Positions 8,812 through 17,685 of a stretch of DNA of 41,103 bases are shown here, piece by piece. The first letter of the stretch is position 1. Every line of letters starts with the position of its first letter. Location: NCBI GenBank assembly GCA_001603905.1, contig LVAE01000082.1, positions 1-41,103 on the forward strand, written 5' to 3'. The notes under the pieces were generated by a model, which ran no database searches, was not told where the DNA came from, and was given only the letters and a program-made list of their open reading frames with translations. Made by a program: the position numbers and the translations under genes. This DNA comes from Fibrobacterales bacterium Fibro_02 (GTDB lineage: Bacteria; Fibrobacterota; Fibrobacteria; Fibrobacterales; Fibrobacteraceae).

Positions 8812-9828
8812 CTACGCCTGTTCGCTTTCGCTCGGCTCGTCCTGCTTGGCGAGGTGGTCTAGGTAAAGCTGCTGGGCCTTGATGTCGTACATCACTACGT
8901 CGTAGAGTTCGCCGTCCTTGCCGGTGCGCGATTCCACCATGAGGCCCGCAAGCGAACCCTTTTCGGTGGGCAGGTAGGCGACGCGGCCTTCGGGGGAGGT
9001 TTTCAGTTCAAGGTAGCCTCCGGCCACGTACCAGTCGCGGATGACCTTGTAGTAAATGCGTTCCATGTTGTCCGGGACGAGCGCGTTCAGGCGGCGTGCG
9101 ATTTCGCTTACGGGAACGGGCGTGTCGTCGGTCGGGTAGTTGCCAAGTTCCTCGACGGTCACGCGGAATTTCTGCTTGGCCTTGCGGGCGGGTTTTTCTT
9201 CCCATTCGTCCTGGTTGGCCTTGCGGTTCGCGAAGCGCTCGTTAGCGATGGCGACGCATTTCTGGATGTTGTCCAGGATGTACTGCTGCGCCTGCTGCCA
9301 GCATTGCGTGTAGATGTTGTGGTGTCCGCGCAGGTCCGATTCGCCCTTCTCGAATCCGTAGGTTTCGCCGACGGGCGTGGGCAGGTTCGCTTCCTTGCCG
9401 TCTTCGGCGACCTGTCTCGAGAGGATTCCTTCCTGCACCAGGAAATTCGCCACGTCGGCATAGAGCAGGTGGTTCATGTTGTCGGGAAGGAGTTCGTTGA
9501 TGTTGCGTACCACGCGCGAAATAGAGACCGGGTAGTCGAAGAAACGGTAGCGCTTGAGCGATTCGGCGTCGATCGAAAGTTCCTGCATCTGGGGCTTGGG
9601 CGCGCGCTTTGCGGGACGGGGCGCCTTTTCGGTGACGATGGGGGCGACCTGGTCATGGTTCAGCTGCTGTTGCAACAGGGAGGCCACGTAGGCGAGGCAC
9701 TTGCTGATGCGTTCCTGCTTGCAGGAATCCCCTTCGGGCAGGATTTCGTCTGTCAGCGGGTTGATTCCGCAGGAAAGCTTGCGCAGGTACATTTCGGCAC
9801 GTTCGATAATCGCATTTTCAGAGGCCAT
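8812..9828 (-). CDS. Unrecognised cytoplasmic protein with an internal domain duplication
   Basis: 338 residues from ATG 9828, which has GGAG eight bases upstream; longer in-frame starts lack a ribosome site. I do not recognise the family. Two stretches align with each other: 99-156 (YPVSISRVVRNINELLPDNM ... LPTPVGETYGF) and 232-292 (PVPVSEIARRLNALVPDNME ... YLPTEKGSLAGL). Each reads as a small helical module of winged-helix length followed by LPT-x2-G. Between them is a lysine-rich segment (EEKPARKAKQKF). There is no signal peptide or membrane helix. A nucleic-acid or protein-binding role is a guess from the fold-like pattern only. Confidence 0.7.
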   Translation of the reverse strand: MASENAIIERAEMYLRKLSCGINPLTDEILPEGDSCKQERISKCLAYVASLLQQQLNHDQVAPIVTEKAPRPAKRAPKPQMQELSIDAESLKRYRFFDYPVSISRVVRNINELLPDNMNHLLYADVANFLVQEGILSRQVAEDGKEANLPTPVGETYGFEKGESDLRGHHNIYTQCWQQAQQYILDNIQKCVAIANERFANRKANQDEWEEKPARKAKQKFRVTVEELGNYPTDDTPVPVSEIARRLNALVPDNMERIYYKVIRDWYVAGGYLELKTSPEGRVAYLPTEKGSLAGLMVESRTGKDGELYDVVMYDIKAQQLYLDHLAKQDEPSESEQA

Positions 9829-10236
9829 AAAAACTCCATCGTTGCAAATAGCGGTGCAAAGATAGCTTTTTTTGGATTGTCGGTCGCGTTGCCGTTTTCT
9901 ATGAATAAAAAAAGGGCATCCGCCACGGTGGAACACTCGAAACTACTTCATTAAAAATGATAGCAGTGCCTCGGTGGTTTGTTTTTCGCGTCGGAGCGCG
10001 CCTAAACTGAACACCAAGAGCGACGAGCTTTGATAATACTGTTAGATCGGGCGTTAATCCGTGGGATGCCTAATCGTAATATACCCAACTTGATGCACAA
10101 AAACAAGAGTAAAAATGAAATTTTTTTTGACGGCTTTGTAAAAATCTCATCTCGTAAATATTTGTTTTCGGTAATTGGCGAATTTGTGGTTTAAAGGGCG
10201 TTTGTAGACAAATGGGCCCTATTCCACTTTGGAGTA
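9829..10236. other. Intergenic region with possible structured RNA
   Basis: No credible gene. It should hold the promoter of the minus-strand gene ending at 9828. Two foldable stretches are visible. Around 9970-10020, CTCGGTG can pair with CACC-AA-GAG. Around 10052-10082, ATCC-gtg-GGAT is capped inside GGC/GCC and GAT/ATC pairs. A small structured RNA of the 6S type is possible, but I cannot support it without a covariance search. Confidence 0.25.
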
Positions 10237-12138
10237 TTATTTTTCGCTGACATCGGGTTCGGCGGGGGTGCCGGCGTCCTGTTTTTCATAGTCGGGTCTT
10301 ATAAATTCGGCACAGTATTCGGCGACTTTTTCGCGGAGGTTGTTGCCGCGGACCTTGCCGAGCAGCAGCTCGATATCTTCGAGCGGGGCCGCCATGAAGG
10401 CTTCGGCGCTGCGGTACTTCGAGAGAATCTTGATGCGGGTCTCGTGTCCGACGCCAGGCATCTTGAGCCATTCGACTTCGAGGTCCTTCTTGCGCTTGCT
10501 GCGTTGGTAGGTGATGGCGAATCGGTGCGCCTCGTCGCGGGCGTTCTGCAACAGCTTTAGCGCGGGGCTTGTGCGGTGCAGCACGATACTCTTGCGGTCG
10601 TCGGGGAACACGATTTCTTCGAGGCGTTTCGCGAGGCCGATGAGTGGCAAATCCTGATCGTGGCCGAGCTCTTTCAGAATCTGCATCGTGGCGTCCACCT
10701 GGCCCTTGCCGCCGTCGCATACCCACAGGTCGGGCATGGGCACGCCCTCGTTTTCAAGGCGCTTAATGCGGCGGGTCATCACCTCGCGCATGCTCGCGAA
10801 GTCGTCGACTCCTTCGACGGTCTTGATGATGAACTTGCGGTAGTTGCTCTTGTCGGGGCGCCCGTTCTTGAAGGCCACGAGGCTTGCCACGGTGTTGGTT
10901 CCGCTGAGGTGTGAAATGTCCACGCACTCGATGCGGAACGGAGTCTTTTTCAGTCCGAGAACCTTCTGTAGCTCGAAAACGCTTTGGTCGATTTCGCTGT
11001 ACTTCTGCACCTCGGCGCGCATTTCCACGAGGATCATGTCGGCGTTTGCACCGGCGAGCCTCAGGAAGCCTAGCTTTTCGCCGCGCTGGGGAACCGTGAA
11101 CTGTACCTTTCGCCCCGCCTGCTTGCTGAGCGCCGCCTCGAGTTCCTCCTTGTCGTCGGGGAGCGCGATGTCGGTCGCGATTTCGGCAGGAATCAGGGGA
11201 TCCTCCATGTACCACGGGAGCACCATCTGCCTGAAGATTTCCGTCTCGTCGTCTTCGAGCTTGCATTCGAGCCGGTAGTGCCTGCGTCCCATGAGCACGC
11301 CCTTGCGGTACTCGAGAATCACCGCCGCGGCCATGTCGCCGTTACGCCGGAGCGTCACCACGTCCAGGGAAAGGTTCGGGTCGCTGGTATCGGTTTTCTG
11401 GTGCGTGCCCGTCGCCTGTAGCGCCTGGATGGCGTCGCGTTTTTTCATCGCGGTTTCAAAGTCCAGGTTCGCGCTAGCCTCTTCCATTTCGCGCTGCCAT
11501 TGGTCGATCAGGTCGTCGCGCTTGCCTTCGAGCATGAGCCTTGCGTTGGCGACATCCTTGGCATATTCTTCCTGGCTGATGAGCCCCGCGCAGGGGGCGC
11601 TGCAGCGGCCGATATGGTAGTTGAGGCAGGGACGTACGGGTCGCTTCGCGGGCAGTTCCATGGAGCATTCCCGCAACTTGAAAAGCCTTGCGCCGAGGTC
11701 TATTAGTTTGTCTATAACGCGGGAGCCCATATAGGGGCCGTAGTACTGGCGGCCGTCCTTTTTGACCGAGCGCGAGAGCGTGAGCCTCGGGAAGGGTTCC
11801 TTGACCGAGAACGCGAGGTACGGAAAGTGCTTGTCGTCTTTCAGGAGCACGTTGTACTTGGGCGTGTGCTTGCGGATCAGGTTCGCTTCGAGGATTAGCG
11901 CCTCCTGCTCGCTCTCGGTGATAATCCACTCGATGTCGCGGATAAAGGGGAGCATGAGTGTCGCCGCGCGGTGACCGTTGTGTTCGCTGCCGTCGAAGTA
12001 GCTGCGCACGCGGTTCTTGAGCACTTTCGCCTTGCCGATGTAAATGATTTTCCCCTGGGCGTTCTTCATGATGTAAACGCCGGGGCGGTCGGGCAGCTCC
12101 GAGAGCCTTCGCTGTATATGTTCATTTACAGAAATCAT
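10237..12138 (-). CDS. uvrC: Excinuclease ABC subunit C (UvrC)
   Basis: 633 residues from ATG 12138 (MISVNEHIQRRL); a longer in-frame start at 12204 would add an AT-rich leader and overlap the divergent gene. The GIY-YIG nuclease domain is at 14-95 (GVYIMKNAQGKIIYIGKAK). The UVR motif is near 200-240 (REMEEASANLDFETAMKKRDAI). The RNase H-like second nuclease domain carries IECVDISHLSGTN and LWVCDGGKGQ, and the C-terminal helix-hairpin-helix is at about 560-615 (MPGVGHETRIKILSKY). It makes both incisions in nucleotide excision repair with UvrA and UvrB. It is divergent from the coiled-coil gene. Confidence 0.96.
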   Translation of the reverse strand: MISVNEHIQRRLSELPDRPGVYIMKNAQGKIIYIGKAKVLKNRVRSYFDGSEHNGHRAATLMLPFIRDIEWIITESEQEALILEANLIRKHTPKYNVLLKDDKHFPYLAFSVKEPFPRLTLSRSVKKDGRQYYGPYMGSRVIDKLIDLGARLFKLRECSMELPAKRPVRPCLNYHIGRCSAPCAGLISQEEYAKDVANARLMLEGKRDDLIDQWQREMEEASANLDFETAMKKRDAIQALQATGTHQKTDTSDPNLSLDVVTLRRNGDMAAAVILEYRKGVLMGRRHYRLECKLEDDETEIFRQMVLPWYMEDPLIPAEIATDIALPDDKEELEAALSKQAGRKVQFTVPQRGEKLGFLRLAGANADMILVEMRAEVQKYSEIDQSVFELQKVLGLKKTPFRIECVDISHLSGTNTVASLVAFKNGRPDKSNYRKFIIKTVEGVDDFASMREVMTRRIKRLENEGVPMPDLWVCDGGKGQVDATMQILKELGHDQDLPLIGLAKRLEEIVFPDDRKSIVLHRTSPALKLLQNARDEAHRFAITYQRSKRKKDLEVEWLKMPGVGHETRIKILSKYRSAEAFMAAPLEDIELLLGKVRGNNLREKVAEYCAEFIRPDYEKQDAGTPAEPDVSEK

Positions 12139-12206
12139 TTGGCTTTTATGCAAAAATTTAGTTATCTTAATAATGTAAAAGTTCCAAAATGGAAATCGGA
12201 GCAAAG

Positions 12207-13082
12207 ATGAATTTAGAAAAAGTGAGCATGTTGTCCCAGAAAATCGAGGGAGTCCTGGGAATGGTCCGCACCCTCAAGGAAGAAAATGCAAAAATCAAGC
12301 GCGAGCTGTCGCAGGCACAGGCCGTGGCCCAGGACAAGTCTCTGTTGCTGGAGGCCGCCAAGAGCGACCTCGCCGACTGCAAGGCTGCCCTTGACGCCCG
12401 TGCGAACCAGGTGAACGCCCAGGACGAGATGCTGAACCAGAAAGACGCCGAACTCGCTTCACTCAACGAGAAAATCAACGTGTTCGGCCAGCAGCTTATC
12501 GAGAAGGACGGCTGCATCGAAAGCCTGAACGCGAAGGTGCAGGAACTGAACTCCAACGCCGACCTGCTGAACGGCCAGGTGAACGAGAAGTCCGAACTCC
12601 TGAATGCGCTCAACGCACAGATTATCGAGAAGGATGCGACCATCGCCTCGCTCATGACGCAGCTCAACGAGAAGAACAACACGATCGAAGGCCTGAACGA
12701 ACAGCTGCAGGCGCAGAACGACGAAATTGCCGAGGCCCAGGAGAAGTTCAACCAGCTCGTGGCGACCATCGAAAACGAACTGGGTACCGACATCGAGCTC
12801 GACCAGGGCGACGAAATGGCGCCCGCCGCCGAGGCTGCCACCGAAACTGCGCCGACGGAAGATGAATTTACCGAAGTTCCGACAGAGGAACCGGCCGCTG
12901 CCGAAGAGCAGGTTGCCGATGAATCTGCAGAAGCGGTTGTGGAAGAACCGCAGGTGGACGAATCCGTATCGCAGGAAACCGAGGACGACGTCCCGACCAT
13001 CGAAGTTCACAGTGCAGACGAAAAAGACAACGACCTGTTCGCGAGCAAGCAGGAGGGCTCGCAGACAAGTTTTTTCGGATAA
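12207..13082 (+). CDS. Coiled-coil protein upstream of zapA
   Basis: 291 residues from ATG 12207, preceded by GGAGCAAAG. Residues 1-195 form an almost unbroken coiled coil with a recurring pattern of about 21 residues (LNEKIN, LIEKDGCIESLNAKV, LNEKNNTIEGLNEQL). The C-terminal third is acidic and Glu/Ala/Pro-rich (AAEAATETAPTEDEFTEVPTEEPAAAEE). It is followed 43 bp later by zapA, so a division or nucleoid-linked scaffold role similar in spirit to ZapB is plausible. This is inferred from the neighbour, not from a recognised domain. Confidence 0.75.
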   Translation: MNLEKVSMLSQKIEGVLGMVRTLKEENAKIKRELSQAQAVAQDKSLLLEAAKSDLADCKAALDARANQVNAQDEMLNQKDAELASLNEKINVFGQQLIEKDGCIESLNAKVQELNSNADLLNGQVNEKSELLNALNAQIIEKDATIASLMTQLNEKNNTIEGLNEQLQAQNDEIAEAQEKFNQLVATIENELGTDIELDQGDEMAPAAEAATETAPTEDEFTEVPTEEPAAAEEQVADESAEAVVEEPQVDESVSQETEDDVPTIEVHSADEKDNDLFASKQEGSQTSFFG

Positions 13083-13125
13083 GGATGCTGATGGACGATG
13101 ATCCATTCGGCGTGGGAATAAAGTA

Positions 13126-13440
13126 ATGGCTAGTATCGAACCTTTGAGATCGGTAAATGTTTCCGTAGCGCAGGAGACAATCCAGATTCGCACCGACTTG
13201 CCCGATGCGGACCTTGCGGAAATCGTAAGCAACATCGACCAGCGCTTCGCCCGTTCGGCGAAGTTCCAGATGGACAACCGCAAGCGTCTTGCGCTTCTGG
13301 CAGTGGAGCTGGTGTCGGAGAATATGGAACTGCGCAAGCAGCTCTCCCGTGCGAAGATTTACCATGACCAGATGGAAAAGGAAATCGAGAACGTATCGCT
13401 TCTCCTGGACGAGGGCATGGACCGCCTCGGCGGTGTGTAG
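13126..13440 (+). CDS. zapA: Cell division protein ZapA family
   Basis: 104 residues. Residues 5-50 have the ZapA N-terminal pattern (SVNVSVAQETIQIRTDLPDADLAEIVSNIDQRF), followed by a C-terminal coiled coil (LAVELVSENMELRKQLSRAKIYHDQMEKEI). ZapA bundles FtsZ filaments at the division ring. It is probably in one transcript with the coiled-coil gene; a terminator follows. Confidence 0.8.
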   Translation: MASIEPLRSVNVSVAQETIQIRTDLPDADLAEIVSNIDQRFARSAKFQMDNRKRLALLAVELVSENMELRKQLSRAKIYHDQMEKEIENVSLLLDEGMDRLGGV

Positions 13441-13466
13441 GTTCCCGTTCTAGCAGAAAAAAATTT

Positions 13467-13492
13467 GACCCGGACTTGAGTCCGGGTCTTTT
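13467..13492 (+). terminator. Rho-independent terminator after zapA
   Basis: GACCCGGACT and AGTCCGGGTC form a perfect 10-bp inverted repeat followed by TTTTAG. A preceding A run makes it possibly bidirectional, which would also serve the convergent lipoprotein gene. Confidence 0.85.
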
Positions 13493-13559
13493 AGTTTTTA
13501 TGCGGCGTTCCTTGGTCGGAGCGACTTGGATATGCGCCGGTGTCGGCTCTGTGGCGAGG

Positions 13560-14498
13560 CTATTCGCCTTCGACGCAGCGGACGCTGAAGAGCTTTGCCT
13601 GGCAATCCACCTGGAAGAAATTGGCCGGTTCTGCAGCGTAGTCGGAATCGGGGTTCTTTTCCACGATGATGACTGCGGTGCTTCCGGAGCATTGGTCGAC
13701 ATTCATCTTGTCGCCATCTTGTTGCGCGGCCGCGGTCCAGTGGAATCCCATGCCGTCGGCATATTTGCAGTCGCTTCCCGAGCAACGTCCCGAAAAGCTC
13801 CATGGCATATTGGTTGCTTCGATTGCGGCTTGAGCCTCCGCCCTGTTAGGCAGGCGCCATCCGGTGGGACAGGCCTTTTGGGCTGCGGCGAAAGTGTAGA
13901 GACGTCCATAGGTCTTGCAGTTGGCGTCGCTGCTTTCGTAACATACGCTTCCATCGGCCGTGGCGTATTTTAGGTCCGAGGCCATCCAGAGCTTGCCTCC
14001 GATACTGACCAGGTTGTAGACGTTCTGGTCACGTTGGTCGATCATCTGGTTCCCTACAATGGTCGGCGGAACCGGCGCCTCGACGGACATGCCGATGTCG
14101 ATGGTCATCGAGGAGCTGGACTTGGGCGCGGAGGCAGAGGACTTGCCTGCCCATTCCTTTTCACATTCTTCGCTCCAGCAGAAAACGCCGCTGCTGAAAT
14201 AGGGGTCGGGATAATCATCCAGCTCGGACTTAATGACGACTTCTTTATGAACGGTATCGCTGGGCGAATCGGTCGACTGGTTTCCCGAAGATGTTGGGTT
14301 GCTGGCGCCGGAATTAGAAGAATTACTAGTAGCTGCAGTCGCGGAAGAGATGGTGGAATTCGAGCTGCTGGAAGATGCCACATTGGCGGTGGGTTGGCTG
14401 GGAAGCACGATCTTTTCCAGATCGTCAGAATCCGACGAACAACCCGAAATCAAGCACACCACACCCACACATCCCAAAAATGTAGTGATCTTTTTCAT
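13560..14498 (-). CDS. FISUMP-domain lipoprotein
   Basis: 312 residues. The signal peptide has a lipobox ISGC (MKKITTFLGCVGVVCLISGC), so the mature protein is lipid-anchored. A Ser/Asn/Thr-rich linker spans 35-75. The C-terminal half has the pattern of the Fibrobacter succinogenes major paralogous domain: VYNLVSIGGKLWMASDLKYA, GRLYTFAAAQKACPTGWRLPN, then W and Cys pairs ending FSVRCVEGE. The domain is related to C-type-lectin/sulfatase-modifying-like folds and is found in many secreted Fibrobacter proteins; its ligand is unknown. Five or more cysteines in the domain suggest disulfides. Confidence 0.85.
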   Translation of the reverse strand: MKKITTFLGCVGVVCLISGCSSDSDDLEKIVLPSQPTANVASSSSSNSTISSATAATSNSSNSGASNPTSSGNQSTDSPSDTVHKEVVIKSELDDYPDPYFSSGVFCWSEECEKEWAGKSSASAPKSSSSMTIDIGMSVEAPVPPTIVGNQMIDQRDQNVYNLVSIGGKLWMASDLKYATADGSVCYESSDANCKTYGRLYTFAAAQKACPTGWRLPNRAEAQAAIEATNMPWSFSGRCSGSDCKYADGMGFHWTAAAQQDGDKMNVDQCSGSTAVIIVEKNPDSDYAAEPANFFQVDCQAKLFSVRCVEGE

Positions 14499-14566
14499 GT
14501 TTGCAAATATAGTTTACATTTTAGCACTTCACTAGCAAAAAGATTTTTACTATGTTTTGCCTCACT

Positions 14567-14959
14567 ATGACGAACGTTGAGATTTTCGATACTACCTTTG
14601 CCATTACCATTCTCGTGGTTCTGGCTCTTGTCGTGCCTACGGCTCTGTTGGTCGCAAACTGGTTCTTGCATCCGGGTAAAATCAAGGGAACTTCCATCAA
14701 GGGAACTTCCTATGAATGTGGCGTGGCCCATGTGTCCGGCACCTCGGGTGAACGTTATCCCGTCAAGTATTACATGGTCGCCATGCTGTTCCTGGTCTTC
14801 GACCTCGAAGTGGCGTTCCTCTACCCCTGGACCGTCCAGTTCTTGAAGGGCGGCTGGGACCTGCTGTTCGTGTTGCTCGGCTTCCTGGTTATCCTCGAAG
14901 CGGGCTACATCTACCTAGTCAAGAAGGGTATCCTTAACTGGACCCGCATCCAAGACTAG
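14567..14959 (+). CDS. nuoA: NADH-quinone oxidoreductase subunit A (NuoA), stand-alone
   Basis: 130 residues from ATG 14567; ATG 14552 is an alternative and neither has a clear ribosome site. Three membrane helices are present with the NuoA signature between the first two (SYECGVAHVSG, VKYYMVAMLFLVFDLEVAFLYPW). It is a membrane subunit of respiratory complex I near the quinone channel. It stands alone: an independent terminator follows and no other nuo gene is present in the window. Confidence 0.9.
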   Translation: MTNVEIFDTTFAITILVVLALVVPTALLVANWFLHPGKIKGTSIKGTSYECGVAHVSGTSGERYPVKYYMVAMLFLVFDLEVAFLYPWTVQFLKGGWDLLFVLLGFLVILEAGYIYLVKKGILNWTRIQD

Positions 14960-14987
14960 ATTCTGAAGCTTATTCTATCTCAACTAG

Positions 14988-15019
14988 CGAACGCGGTCCT
15001 ACGGGGTCGCGTTCGTTTT
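14988..15019 (+). terminator. Rho-independent terminator after nuoA
   Basis: CGAACGCG and CGCGTTCG make an 8-bp stem with inner CC/GG, followed by TTTTA. Confidence 0.8.
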
Positions 15020-15058
15020 ATATACATTTCTTTGTAAGAAATTAAAAAGGAGTTGAAT

Positions 15059-15619
15059 ATGACTATCGGACTGGTCGTTTCTATCGTGGCGGTTGTCTTC
15101 GTCGTCTGGTTTATCATGATGTACAACGGACTCGTGAAGCTACGCAACAACCGCGAGAACGCCTTTGCGAATATCGACGTGCAGCTCAAGCAGCGCTATG
15201 ACCTGGTGCCGCAGCTGGTGAATACGGTCAAGGGCTATGCAGGGCACGAAAAGGAAACTCTCGAGAAGGTGACCGCTGCCCGTGCCGCCGCCATGAGTGC
15301 GACGACCGTCGACGAAAAGGTCGCTGCCGACAAGGCTCTTTCCGGTGCGCTTGCAGGGCTCCGCATTTCTCTCGAGGCGTACCCCGAGCTCAAGGCGAAC
15401 CAGAACTTCCTGCAGTTGCAGAACGAACTCGCCGACATTGAGAACAAACTCTCTGCCGCCCGCCGCTTCTTCAATTCTACGACCCGCGAACTGAATAACG
15501 CCTGCGAAGTCTTCCCGAGCAACATCGTTGCGGGAATGTTCGGATTCCGTCGCGTGTCCATGTACGAGGCTACTGAAAGCCGCGATGCGCTTAACAAGGC
15601 TCCCGAGGTGAAGTTCTAG
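15059..15619 (+). CDS. lemA: LemA family protein
   Basis: 186 residues from ATG 15059, with AAAGGAG six bases upstream. There is one N-terminal membrane helix (IGLVVSIVAVVFVVWFIMM), then the LemA helical bundle with the family motif YNGLVKLRNNRENAFANIDVQLKQRYDLVPQLVNTVKGYA and a C-terminal EVFPSNIVAGMFGF segment. LemA proteins are of unclear function and often pair with HtpX-type proteases, as here with the next gene 24 bp downstream. Confidence 0.93.
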   Translation: MTIGLVVSIVAVVFVVWFIMMYNGLVKLRNNRENAFANIDVQLKQRYDLVPQLVNTVKGYAGHEKETLEKVTAARAAAMSATTVDEKVAADKALSGALAGLRISLEAYPELKANQNFLQLQNELADIENKLSAARRFFNSTTRELNNACEVFPSNIVAGMFGFRRVSMYEATESRDALNKAPEVKF

Positions 15620-15643
15620 GGTGACTGGGCGCGAGCGCCTTCA

Positions 15644-16696
15644 ATGAAATACGTCGGTATCCAGACCCAGATTTGGCGGAACAACCGCAACAGCATCTTG
15701 CTGCTGTGCCTGTTCCCCCTTATTATTTTGGTGATGGTGTTTGCAGTCATTTTATGTCTGGACTTTTTTGGCGTACTCTGCCCGATTGTCGAAGGCGGGT
15801 GCCCCGAAGGCCACGCCACATATATGAAGTACGGCATTCTGCACTGGCCCGAAGTGCGGCATAGTTTTTGGGAGGTGCTTCCTTACACATTGCAGATTGT
15901 CGGCGTGTGGTTCATTATCGCCTATTGCGCGAATACCGCCATTATACGCCATGCGACGCATGCGAAACCCCTTGAGCGCAAGGATAACCTGCGCGTCTAC
16001 AACATTGTCGAGAACCTCTGCATTGCAGGCGGCATCGAGATGCCGCAGATCAACATCGTCGAGGATAACGGCCTGAACGCGTTTGCGAGCGGAATCGATA
16101 TTCCCTCGTTTACAATTACGCTCACGACCGGACTTATAGACAAATTAAACGATGCTGAACTTGCCGCTGTCGTGGGGCATGAACTCACGCATATCAAGAA
16201 CCGCGACACGCGACTCATGGTGGTGTGCATCGTATTCGTGGGAATTTTTTCGACCATTCAGATGGTGTCGATGAAACTGCTTTCGGCAATGCTCCGCGGC
16301 CCCCGCAACCATTCCCGCAGTAGGCGCGGCGGTGGAAGCGGCGGAGTCATCATCATCTTTGCGCTGATTCTTGTTTTGATTTGGAGTACGATCGGCTACT
16401 TGTTCAGCTGGCTCACGCGCCTTGCCATTTCGCGTTCCCGCGAGTACGTGGCCGATGCGGGCGGCGCCGAACTCTGTGGCGACCCGTGGGCGCTCGCCTC
16501 TGCCCTGCAAAAAATTTCGGACTATCCGGGCCTCGACACCGTGCGCCGTAGCGACGTGGCGCAGCTCTACATCATCCACCCCGACGAAGAATTCGACAAC
16601 GATATGAAACTTAAGGGCATCATCGCGAAGGCGAACATCATGTTCTGCACGCATCCCGATACCCCCGAGAGAATCAAGCTGCTGAAGCAGTTTTAG
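15644..16696 (+). CDS. htpX: M48-family membrane zinc metalloprotease (HtpX-like)
   Basis: 350 residues. There are two N-terminal membrane helices (about 18-42 and 78-100). The zinc site HELTH is at 179-183 (AAVVGHELTHIKNRDTRL), with the third ligand in the SREYVADAGGAEL segment. Another pair of helices brackets a Gly/Arg/Ser-rich loop (RNHSRSRRGGGSGG). HtpX-like enzymes cleave misfolded membrane proteins. It is longer than E. coli HtpX because of the N-terminal loop with three cysteines (CPIVEGGCPEG). Co-transcription with lemA is likely. Confidence 0.9.
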   Translation: MKYVGIQTQIWRNNRNSILLLCLFPLIILVMVFAVILCLDFFGVLCPIVEGGCPEGHATYMKYGILHWPEVRHSFWEVLPYTLQIVGVWFIIAYCANTAIIRHATHAKPLERKDNLRVYNIVENLCIAGGIEMPQINIVEDNGLNAFASGIDIPSFTITLTTGLIDKLNDAELAAVVGHELTHIKNRDTRLMVVCIVFVGIFSTIQMVSMKLLSAMLRGPRNHSRSRRGGGSGGVIIIFALILVLIWSTIGYLFSWLTRLAISRSREYVADAGGAELCGDPWALASALQKISDYPGLDTVRRSDVAQLYIIHPDEEFDNDMKLKGIIAKANIMFCTHPDTPERIKLLKQF

Positions 16697-16710
16697 GGTG
16701 GGGACTTAAA

Positions 16711-16737
16711 GAGCCCCCGTTCATTTGGGGGCTGTTT
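16711..16737 (+). terminator. Rho-independent terminator after htpX
   Basis: AGCCCCC and GGGGGCT pair around an 8-base loop, followed by GTTT. The T run is short, so efficiency is uncertain. Confidence 0.65.
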
Positions 16738-16743
16738 GAGTAA

Positions 16744-17685
16744 TTATTTCCCGCGGATCTGCTCTTCAGTCAAGTTGAACCTGCGTACAAGCATATCCAT
16801 CGCAACGCCATCTTCCAGGAGCCCGCGGGCGGTGCTCAGCTTCTCGGCTTCGGATTTCGCACGCTCATCTTCCGCCTTCTTGCGCTCTTCATCTGCTTTC
16901 TTGCGTTCATCGGCAATCCGCTGACGGAAAACATCGCCGGCACTGACGAACCCGTATTTCTGTCCCACACTTACGAATGCCATATCAAGCTCCTTTTGCA
17001 CTTCTTCACTGAGGTACTCTGCTAAATATACACTAATTTTATGCAGAAGGCAAGAGGCCTCGTAGTGCGGCATCTTGCGCAGGGCGTCTGCGAATTTCGG
17101 CAAGATTTCCTTGATTTTCTGCTCGTTGAATGCATATTTCATTGCAATCACGCCCATCCCCGTCGCGATGTCGTCGCACGCGAAACATGCGCTATCGGGA
17201 ATGTCTGCCACATTCACGAATGCACACCGGAAAGGCAGAACCCTACCGCGGAAGAATTCGGGATACCCGTCTTCGAGCTTATCGAGGGGGTTCCAATTAG
17301 TGGGGCCATTGTAAATGATGATAGTCATTGTCGGGATTCCGCTGTACGCGCGAGTCTTGTCGTAAATCCTCATAACGGAATGCACGTAATCGGCAATCTG
17401 TTCAAAGACATTCGAATCGCGTCCGGACTTGTGTTCCAACAGGACTCCGACAATCAGGGGCGCCCCCGTGGAAACGTTCACGCGGAAGGCGAGATCCGCC
17501 TCGCCAGTATCATCCACCTCCGAATACGAGTCGGGAATACGCACCAGCGTATCAAGGTTCACCGCCTTGAGAAATTCGGCGATTTCGCAGTTGAAATTTT
17601 CAGCAAGTTTGAGCAGTGAATGAAGATGGGCCACTATGGCAAATAGCCAGCGAAAGAAGGAATCATGGGGCTTACGAATCATCAT
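16744..17685 (-). CDS. Rpn/YhgA-like PD-(D/E)XK nuclease-family protein
   Basis: 313 residues from the first of two adjacent ATG codons at 17685, with GGAG just upstream. The N-terminal half matches the Rpn/transposase_31 family: KPHDSFFRWLFA, then LAFRVNVSTGAPLIVGVLLEHKSGRDSNVFEQI, whose E-x-K is the PD-(D/E)XK core, then YVHSVMRIYDKTR and TIIIYNGPTNW. Members are often found in many copies in Fibrobacter and related genomes. The C-terminus holds a charged helix of repeated ADERKKADEERKKAEDERAK (about 255-280) and ends in a short helical segment DMLVRRFNLTEEQI. It is a DNA nuclease by family and could be defence-linked, since it lies next to the CRISPR operon. Confidence 0.8.
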   Translation of the reverse strand: MMIRKPHDSFFRWLFAIVAHLHSLLKLAENFNCEIAEFLKAVNLDTLVRIPDSYSEVDDTGEADLAFRVNVSTGAPLIVGVLLEHKSGRDSNVFEQIADYVHSVMRIYDKTRAYSGIPTMTIIIYNGPTNWNPLDKLEDGYPEFFRGRVLPFRCAFVNVADIPDSACFACDDIATGMGVIAMKYAFNEQKIKEILPKFADALRKMPHYEASCLLHKISVYLAEYLSEEVQKELDMAFVSVGQKYGFVSAGDVFRQRIADERKKADEERKKAEDERAKSEAEKLSTARGLLEDGVAMDMLVRRFNLTEEQIRGK

